Position numbers and translations under genes: made by a program
Shown: positions 58,839-64,000 of the stretch, piece by piece
How the letters are laid out: each line of letters begins with the position of its first letter
How positions within the stretch are numbered: the stretch's first letter is position 1
Notes under the pieces: generated by a model
What the model saw: only the letters and a program-made list of their open reading frames with translations
Told to the model about the DNA's origin: nothing
The model's database searches: none
DNA from: Faecalibacterium sp. I3-3-33
GTDB lineage: Bacteria; Bacillota; Clostridia; Oscillospirales; Ruminococcaceae
NCBI RefSeq assembly: GCF_023347295.1
Contig: NZ_CP094469.1
Coordinates: forward strand, 2,480,001 to 2,544,000
DNA: 64,000 nt
Direction of reading: 5' to 3'

Positions 58839-59774
58839 TTATGCTGCTGCCAGCACCATCTTGTAGGCTTTGTCGATCATGGGATTGCCCTCTGCGGTGC
58901 GCAGGAACAGATTTTCGTTGTAGTTGCGAGTTTTACGGATGGGGTCTGCATGGGTAGCAAAGTCCGAAACAGCGTTTACGAACCGCCAGCCGTTCTTTCC
59001 GACCCACTCCAGATCGGGTGCATTATAGTAGCGAGCCTTCAAATCTTCCTGCAAGCGCAGGTTGTTCTTCCGCTGGCCATCGGTCAGGTCTTCGGTGACA
59101 GGGAAAAACTCATCGATGAACTCCTGCACCTTGCGGTCAGACAGCTTGATGGTGGTCAGCTCATGGATGCCTTTACCCAGTTCTGCCATGTAACCGTTGG
59201 CAAGCTGCAAGGTTTCACGAGCGTCTTGCACCCGGAGCAGAACATTTTCGGTGTGGCGGGCAGTCCAGATGCGCTTTGCAGTACCCAAAGCCAAATTCAA
59301 GGTGTTCTGGCAGACCACACGAACCGGGGTCATAGCGACTTTTACACCAGAACTGCCATCGTGACTGTTAAAGAACACAAGATATGGGGTCACTTCATCT
59401 CCGGCGATGATGTACTTCTCCGGCAGCTTTGCCAGCATCCAGACTTTCTTGCCGCCCTGCAAAGAACCGGCAGTTTCATAAGTAACGCCTTCACCCAGCA
59501 GGTCATCGGTGAACTGGAACGCTTCTTCGTTCTGCACAATGCGGTAGCGGTCAGACACCACACCCAGAACAGCATCATCGGTGCTGCGGACATTGGCACG
59601 ATAGCCGGGAATCATGGCACCAATGCCGGAATAGATATTGCGACTTTCCACCTGCCAATCCAGACCAGCCAGTTCCAGAGCTTCACGGCTTGCAGGGGCA
59701 TCCATCACGATACGGCCAAGGCCGTGCCAAGGGGTTTCACGGACAGAGAACATGGTTTCAACATTTGCAGACAT
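58839..59774 (-). CDS. DUF932 (phage/plasmid-like) protein
   Basis: The 311-residue protein starts MSANVETMFSVRETPWHGLG and has VVSDRYRIVQNEEAFQF and ARHTENVLLRVQDARETL, the TIGR03299/DUF932 pattern found in phages and plasmids. Its biochemical role is unknown. AGGAGG precedes the start. It is the first large gene of the operon. Confidence 0.85.
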   Translation of the reverse strand: MSANVETMFSVRETPWHGLGRIVMDAPASREALELAGLDWQVESRNIYSGIGAMIPGYRANVRSTDDAVLGVVSDRYRIVQNEEAFQFTDDLLGEGVTYETAGSLQGGKKVWMLAKLPEKYIIAGDEVTPYLVFFNSHDGSSGVKVAMTPVRVVCQNTLNLALGTAKRIWTARHTENVLLRVQDARETLQLANGYMAELGKGIHELTTIKLSDRKVQEFIDEFFPVTEDLTDGQRKNNLRLQEDLKARYYNAPDLEWVGKNGWRFVNAVSDFATHADPIRKTRNYNENLFLRTAEGNPMIDKAYKMVLAAA

Positions 59775-59803
59775 AACTACTACCTCCTAAAATTTTAATG
59801 TGA

Positions 59804-59908
59804 TTACTTGTTTTCGAGTTTATGGGCGATCCAAATAATGAGTATTACGGCAGTTTTCCCGATTGCCTTTGCACCCTTCATCAGAATCTTTACCATAACA
59901 TCAGCCAT
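59804..59908 (-). CDS. 34-residue hydrophobic peptide
   Basis: The ORF reads MADVMVKILMKGAKAIGKTA and then a short hydrophobic helix (VILIIWIAHKL). GGAGG lies 8 bp before ATG. It leads the DUF932 operon, directly after a terminator-like hairpin. It could be a leader peptide or a small membrane protein; I do not recognise it. Confidence 0.5.
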   Translation of the reverse strand: MADVMVKILMKGAKAIGKTAVILIIWIAHKLENK

Positions 59909-59937
59909 TGTTTTTCCTCCATTTTCAAGTAAAAAGT

Positions 59938-59976
59938 AAAGACCTGTGGACAGAATCAAACTGCTCACAGGTCTTT
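59938..59976 (-). terminator. Terminator-like hairpin in the operon leader
   Basis: On the minus strand AAAGACCTGTG pairs with CACAGGTCTTT, followed by ACTTTTTAC, between the presumed promoter and the 34-residue peptide. It would attenuate the operon. Confidence 0.55.
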
Positions 59977-60021
59977 CTACAAAGATAATATATAACTGTA
60001 ATTTTTTCAGATACGCTTCGT

Positions 60022-60187
60022 CTTGTGTCAGGTGTGTCAAATGTGTCAGGCTTTTATGAAACTCTCTATATATTCTTTATTTTTATCCCCTTCCTCTCTA
60101 TTTTTCTTAGATATGCGATAGGGTAAAAATATAAAATGTAATAAAGGTTTCTCGAAAATTCTGACACATCCGGCACAACTGACACAG
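60022..60187. repeat. Two inverted arrays of 9-bp GTGTCA repeats around AT-rich DNA
   Basis: GTGTCA starts at 60025, 60034 and 60043 (exactly 9 bp apart). The inverse TGACAC starts at 60162 and 60180 with a degenerate CGGCAC at 60171, again in 9-bp register. The 110 bp between is very AT-rich. This resembles iterons round a melting region, or an operator/recombination site; no gene lies here. Confidence 0.7.
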
Positions 60188-60197
60188 TGTTTTACGT

Positions 60198-61931
60198 TCA
60201 AGTCTTTGTGCGGATACCCACGGCTACCGTGAGGTCATGCCACTCATTTTTACGAATCCTCTGATTCCGGGAAGCCTTAAAAGCCTTAGCTTCTTCAAAA
60301 GAAATCCTAAAACGAGCCATCTCCATAAAGCCATCCAACGTACAAGTAGCACTATTTCGACTCTGCACTTCTGTCAGTTGGAAATCAAGCACCCAGCGAT
60401 ACTCCTCGTTTGTCAGCGGCGTGATCTGCGCCACACAGCTATTGATAAGCTCCCGGTCAACATCATTTCTAGATGCCTTCTGCCACTCATCCAACTTCTG
60501 CGCAATTAAATTCATATCAAGGGTTCCACTGCGCTCATCCTCCTGTTCCACATTCTCATATTGAGATTGCAATTCTGCAATCTGCGCATCCAGTCCCCTT
60601 CGCCGTTCTGCCAATTCCTGTTTTGTGATGATTCCGTCTGCACACAGGTCTATGTACTTATCCAGACGCTCCCTCTGTCTGGCGATGCTGTTTTCCAGCA
60701 TCGCCTTTCTGGAAATGCGGACAGTCTTTTCTTCTGCCATGCAGCGGTTCAAAATTTTATAGACCTCTTTGACTGTTTTGCCCTTGTCAAAGGTGAGATG
60801 TTCAAATACTTTTGCTGCCATCAAGTCCAGCTTCCACTCACAGATTGCCTTGATTTGGCAGCTAATTCCCAAGTCCAAGCCATGCTCCTGCAAATAGCTG
60901 ATGCTTGGCCTACGGGTACGGCGATAACACTGAAATCCATGAACCACTGCACCATCCCGATTTACACGCCACTTGAACTGGATAAATCCTGCGCCACAGC
61001 TGCACCGCAGTTTTGCCGTCCAGACTGACTTTGGCGTATTTCTCATGTACTTGTGCTTTTTCCCATTTTCATCTATTACCCGTGCTGATTTCGATGCCAA
61101 AATCTGCTGGCATCTATCCCACATTTCTTCTGATACCAAAGGCTCAAAGTCACCTTTCACATAGATGTAGCTGCTCTCGTCCAGATTTTTAACACGTTTC
61201 TGTGTCAAATATCCGTCGCTGTGGGATTTATTGTAGCAAATACACCCCTTATAGGTTGCATTATGTAGGACTCTGCTCACCTTGGAAGCGTCCCACGAAA
61301 CATGGCCGCCTGCATCTAATCGGCCAAGGCGGTATAATTCGTTTACGATTTTAACCAGCCCATTTTCTCCGGTAGAATACATTTGGAAAATCAGCCTTAC
61401 TGTTTCAGCTTGGTCAGGGTCAGGAACATAGGTTCCGTTCTCCCTGCGGTATCCTAAGATATTTCCACTGCCATACAGAACGTGCTTTTCTCTGCTGATT
61501 TTCTGCCCAGCCTTTACGCGCTCTGAAATTTTGCGGCTCTCATCTTGTGCCATAGAAGACATGATTGTCAACCGAAGTTCACCATCATTGGTCGCGGTGT
61601 TGATACCATCGTTGATGAAAAACACGTCCACCCCACGCGCTTTCAACTCGCGTGTGTAGGACAGCGTATCAACTGTATTTCGTGCAAAGCGACTCACTTC
61701 GCGAGTAATGATTAGGTCAAATTTGCCCTTCTGGGCATCCTCCATCATGCGCAAAAACTCTGGCCGCTTCTGTGCTTGCGTTCCGGTAATACCTTGGTCT
61801 ACGTAGACCTCCACGATTTCCCAGTCCGAATGCCGGGAACATTCGATTTTATACCACTCCAACTGATTTTCCAGTGCGTTGATTTGTGCCTCATGTTCTG
61901 TTGAGACACGCGCGTACACGGCTATCCTCAT
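60198..61931 (-). CDS. Large serine recombinase (integrase)
   Basis: The 577-residue protein has the catalytic serine at residue 10 (VYARVS), the resolvase core with REVSRFARNTVDTL near residue 98, a Recombinase domain from about 155, a zinc ribbon with spaced Cys (LRCSCGAGF and partner) near 320, and a coiled coil at about 410-470. It would integrate or excise the element. The start at 61931 follows GGAGG; an upstream in-frame start at 61991 lies in the terminator. No att core could be identified. Confidence 0.92.
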   Translation of the reverse strand: MRIAVYARVSTEHEAQINALENQLEWYKIECSRHSDWEIVEVYVDQGITGTQAQKRPEFLRMMEDAQKGKFDLIITREVSRFARNTVDTLSYTRELKARGVDVFFINDGINTATNDGELRLTIMSSMAQDESRKISERVKAGQKISREKHVLYGSGNILGYRRENGTYVPDPDQAETVRLIFQMYSTGENGLVKIVNELYRLGRLDAGGHVSWDASKVSRVLHNATYKGCICYNKSHSDGYLTQKRVKNLDESSYIYVKGDFEPLVSEEMWDRCQQILASKSARVIDENGKKHKYMRNTPKSVWTAKLRCSCGAGFIQFKWRVNRDGAVVHGFQCYRRTRRPSISYLQEHGLDLGISCQIKAICEWKLDLMAAKVFEHLTFDKGKTVKEVYKILNRCMAEEKTVRISRKAMLENSIARQRERLDKYIDLCADGIITKQELAERRRGLDAQIAELQSQYENVEQEDERSGTLDMNLIAQKLDEWQKASRNDVDRELINSCVAQITPLTNEEYRWVLDFQLTEVQSRNSATCTLDGFMEMARFRISFEEAKAFKASRNQRIRKNEWHDLTVAVGIRTKT

Positions 61932-61972
61932 AAAATTTAACCTCCACTGTCTCTGACTCTTTTCTGCGGCAA

Positions 61973-62013
61973 AAAGAAAGGCTCTGGCCAAATCCCCTCC
62001 GCCAGAGCCTTTC
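61973..62013 (-). terminator. Terminator upstream of the integrase gene
   Basis: On the minus strand GAAAGGCTCTGGC pairs with GCCAGAGCCTTTC, followed by TTTTTGCC. It separates the 47-residue ORF from the integrase gene. Confidence 0.85.
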
Positions 62014-62021
62014 TCTGTTGT

Positions 62022-62165
62022 TTACGAAGCCTTTGCAGGCGGTTCTTCCTCCTGCTCACGTTTCATCCGAAGGAAGTTCTGATAGGTAGGCAGGTTGATT
62101 ACCCCTGCCGCAAAGAGAGCTTCCACCAGACAATAGGCCATCGCCTTTTCGTCAATTTCCAGCAT
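62022..62165 (-). CDS. Small helical protein upstream of integrase
   Basis: The 47-residue ORF has a good AGGGAGG site and reads MLEIDEKAMAYCLVEALFAAGVIN, then YQNFLRMKREQEEE. This looks like the short proteins often found beside serine integrases of gut conjugative elements, whose role is not known. It is in the same direction, with the integrase start 91 bp downstream after a terminator. Confidence 0.65.
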   Translation of the reverse strand: MLEIDEKAMAYCLVEALFAAGVINLPTYQNFLRMKREQEEEPPAKAS

Positions 62166-62238
62166 TGTGATACCTCCCTTGGTTATCGTTAATGGTGCTC
62201 AGAGTCAGAGGTATAACGTATCATCGAAGAATCAGAAG

Positions 62239-63840
62239 TTACGGACGGAGCTTGATTCCATAAAATCCCCATACCGCATTTTCTGATGAATTGAGACGTT
62301 TCCGATCATGTTTTCCTCCAAATTTAACGACGCACTTGTTAATCACTATCGGGCTACACGGACAAACTCCTTTTTCCTCACAATAGTTTTCGTAGGCATT
62401 TTTCAAATCAGTTGTCGGACAAAAAGTTTCATGATTGACCTTTTCACAGTGCAAGTCAATAAACTCCCAGAGATAGTCAATTGGAGGCTTTCTTTGCACC
62501 CCCTTCATGCTATCCACATCTGGAATTTCTGGAAAGTGCCAGTCTAATTCTTCGAGTCTTCGAGCATAGAATGTAGCCTTCGTGACTATTTCATTGCGTT
62601 CTTTCCATATCTTCTTTTCCAAATTTGGATCCTGTTCATCATCTGGAATTGAATGAGTAAAAGGAAGATATACAACACGTTTGAAAAAAGCCTCGTCCTC
62701 TCCCTCAATTTCAAGCGGAAAATTACTGGCGAACAGAAATTTTATTCTGCGGTGAAGCTTTTTTGAGCGTTGGTTTTTTCGTTGAATTTCAACTCCATCG
62801 CCACCTGTAATACGCTTTAATTTTGACACAGCACTCACATCCAGCCTTTCTCGCGGTAAATCAAGCGAGATGTTTATTCTCGCATCAAGCAACGATTCCG
62901 TTTCAAATTTTCCTCCGAGTTCTCTCAAAGAGAGGTTGCTTATTGCCTCCTCTGGAAAAAGTTTTTGTACGAAATTGCCCCATATGCTTTTTCCTGAATC
63001 TCTGGCATATCCCATAATAAAGAAAAATTTTCCTCTAGCTGGCTCAACTAAGAGGTAACCCAATGCCATCCAGAGGCGTTCCTCAATGTCCTTACGTCCG
63101 CCAGAAATTTCTTTCATAAATTTATCGAACACTGGACAATCTGCCTCTTCAGGGCTTTCTACATCTTCATTGTACTTTGCGTTCAAACAGGTAAATGTGA
63201 CAAATTCAGGGTCATGGTCTTCAAATCTACCTTTCTTAACAAAAAGAATTCCGTTTTCGAATGGGCAGTACAATTTTTCATTTTTGGGCATCTCGTATTT
63301 CAGGATTTGCTCCATCTTTATGTAGTCATAAAGATCTCTGTAATTTCTCAAATTCACTGCACCATGAAGCTTCGGATCAACTCTCAATTTGTATAATTCG
63401 ATTATCTGATCTTTTGTCAGATGCATATAGTATGTGTTTTCATAGTAGTACACCTCACCATCTACAACCTTAAGATCGCAAAATTCCTCCAGTGCATGTG
63501 CCATTTCATACATCGGGTGGTATTTTGATTGACTCCTTTCCGTTCGTTCAACCTCTTCATCCTCTGATTCTAAGTCATCCTCTTTCTTTTCATCATATTT
63601 GAACAATTTTTTTAACGGGTTATTTTCCTGCGTACTTTTTTCCTTCTTTTTCCCTTTCTTTTTCTTCTTTTCTTTCTTCGCCGCATTATTCTTGAAAAGT
63701 GATGCCGCAAGAACCACATCGGTTTCATCGCTGTTATCCGGGTACCACTCACCATCCTCTGCGTCGAAGCTATCATCCAAAGATTTTAGAGAGAAGTCAC
63801 CTCCCTGACAGTCAAAAATATTTTTGTTTTGCTTGCCCAT
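62239..63840 (-). CDS. SF3-type (P4/D5-like) DNA helicase without primase domain
   Basis: The 533-residue protein has a Lys/Glu-rich N-terminus (about residues 50-75), a D5-like middle region and the SF3 helicase core with Walker A GYARDSGKS at about 277-285, followed by INISLDLPRE and KRITGGDGVE and then KFLFASNFPLE. The final 80 residues fit a D5 C-terminal winged helix. Phage P4 alpha-type proteins usually have an N-terminal primase, absent here. AAGGAGCG precedes ATG. GC is low (transferred DNA). Confidence 0.85.
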   Translation of the reverse strand: MGKQNKNIFDCQGGDFSLKSLDDSFDAEDGEWYPDNSDETDVVLAASLFKNNAAKKEKKKKKGKKKEKSTQENNPLKKLFKYDEKKEDDLESEDEEVERTERSQSKYHPMYEMAHALEEFCDLKVVDGEVYYYENTYYMHLTKDQIIELYKLRVDPKLHGAVNLRNYRDLYDYIKMEQILKYEMPKNEKLYCPFENGILFVKKGRFEDHDPEFVTFTCLNAKYNEDVESPEEADCPVFDKFMKEISGGRKDIEERLWMALGYLLVEPARGKFFFIMGYARDSGKSIWGNFVQKLFPEEAISNLSLRELGGKFETESLLDARINISLDLPRERLDVSAVSKLKRITGGDGVEIQRKNQRSKKLHRRIKFLFASNFPLEIEGEDEAFFKRVVYLPFTHSIPDDEQDPNLEKKIWKERNEIVTKATFYARRLEELDWHFPEIPDVDSMKGVQRKPPIDYLWEFIDLHCEKVNHETFCPTTDLKNAYENYCEEKGVCPCSPIVINKCVVKFGGKHDRKRLNSSENAVWGFYGIKLRP

Positions 63841-64000
63841 AATATCGCTCCTTTATACATATTCCTTTTTAGGGGTACTTTTATTATGCCACTAATAAAA
63901 TTTATAGGTGCGGGCAAGCAAAAAACTTTTTAATCGAATTTTCGTCATTTTATTTTCGTTTCATATTTCATCTATTCGTATCGTTCATGTTTTATTCATA
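63841..64000. other. AT-rich upstream region of the SF3 helicase gene
   Basis: Very AT-rich; a TATAAT-like box (GGCATAATAAAAG, minus strand, near 63885) could serve the helicase gene. No ORF is supported before the window edge. Confidence 0.4.

Noticed and set aside
38000..64000. Complete prophage or conjugative element
   Set aside because: No capsid, portal, terminase, tail, relaxase or type IV secretion genes are visible; only replication, recombination and accessory genes are present, so the element type stays open.

Overview
The window looks like the chromosome of a GC-rich gut Firmicute of the Oscillospiraceae, most like Faecalibacterium. This rests on protein character, strong GGAGG ribosome binding sites, a T-box-controlled ilv operon and a galacturonate (uxa) locus; no 16S gene is present, so the assignment is an inference.

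Region 1 (1-38 kb) is conserved chromosome. On the minus strand lie ilvB-ilvN-ilvC behind a T-box leader, ridA, ilvA, a TPM/LemA/TelA/XpaC membrane operon, a DNA glycosylase, a HAD phosphatase, an ArsP-like permease, tcdA, mnmA, a CCA-adding enzyme, ribonuclease Z, pyrB and purA. A LysR regulator, a YoaK-like membrane protein, a NifX-like protein and an aldose epimerase follow. uxaA-uxaB are divergent from uxaC over a control region with two TTGTATAC operators. Next come YitT, glnS, an FMN-binding protein, a probable type I toxin-antitoxin pair, a D-2-hydroxyacid dehydrogenase broken by an in-frame TAG, an Hpt protein, tRNA-Pro(TGG), and metH with its activation domain encoded as a separate gene. 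Intergenic spaces carry a family of palindromes with different stems, a constant YGCR loop and shared flanks.

Region 2 (38.2-55.2 kb) is an accessory island and the most interesting part. Two cassettes share a frame: a small one-helix membrane protein, a WYL-domain regulator (about 96% identical between copies), a variable cargo, and an XRE regulator whose two copies are identical in protein but differ at about 20 synonymous sites. Cargo A is two Era-like GTPases with hydrophobic C-termini plus three proteins of unknown function. Cargo B is an HNH-motif protein with a glycine-rich hydrophobic region and a coiled-coil membrane protein. Five promoters, including one for an extra membrane protein, share GGACA-N7-YGTCC placed exactly 11 bp upstream of the -10 box, with no usual -35. 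This looks like one regulon. Between the cassettes lie an ATPase/DUF4869 pair and a plasmid-like rep gene (frameshifted) with an excisionase-like gene.

Region 3 (55.2-64 kb) is mobile-element DNA: two serine recombinases, an SSAP annealing protein with a YqaJ exonuclease, DUF932, DUF3846 and LPD28-like proteins, an SF3 helicase without a primase domain, and an AT-rich segment flanked by inverted arrays of 9-bp repeats. No capsid, tail or conjugation genes are present, so the element probably continues past 64 kb.
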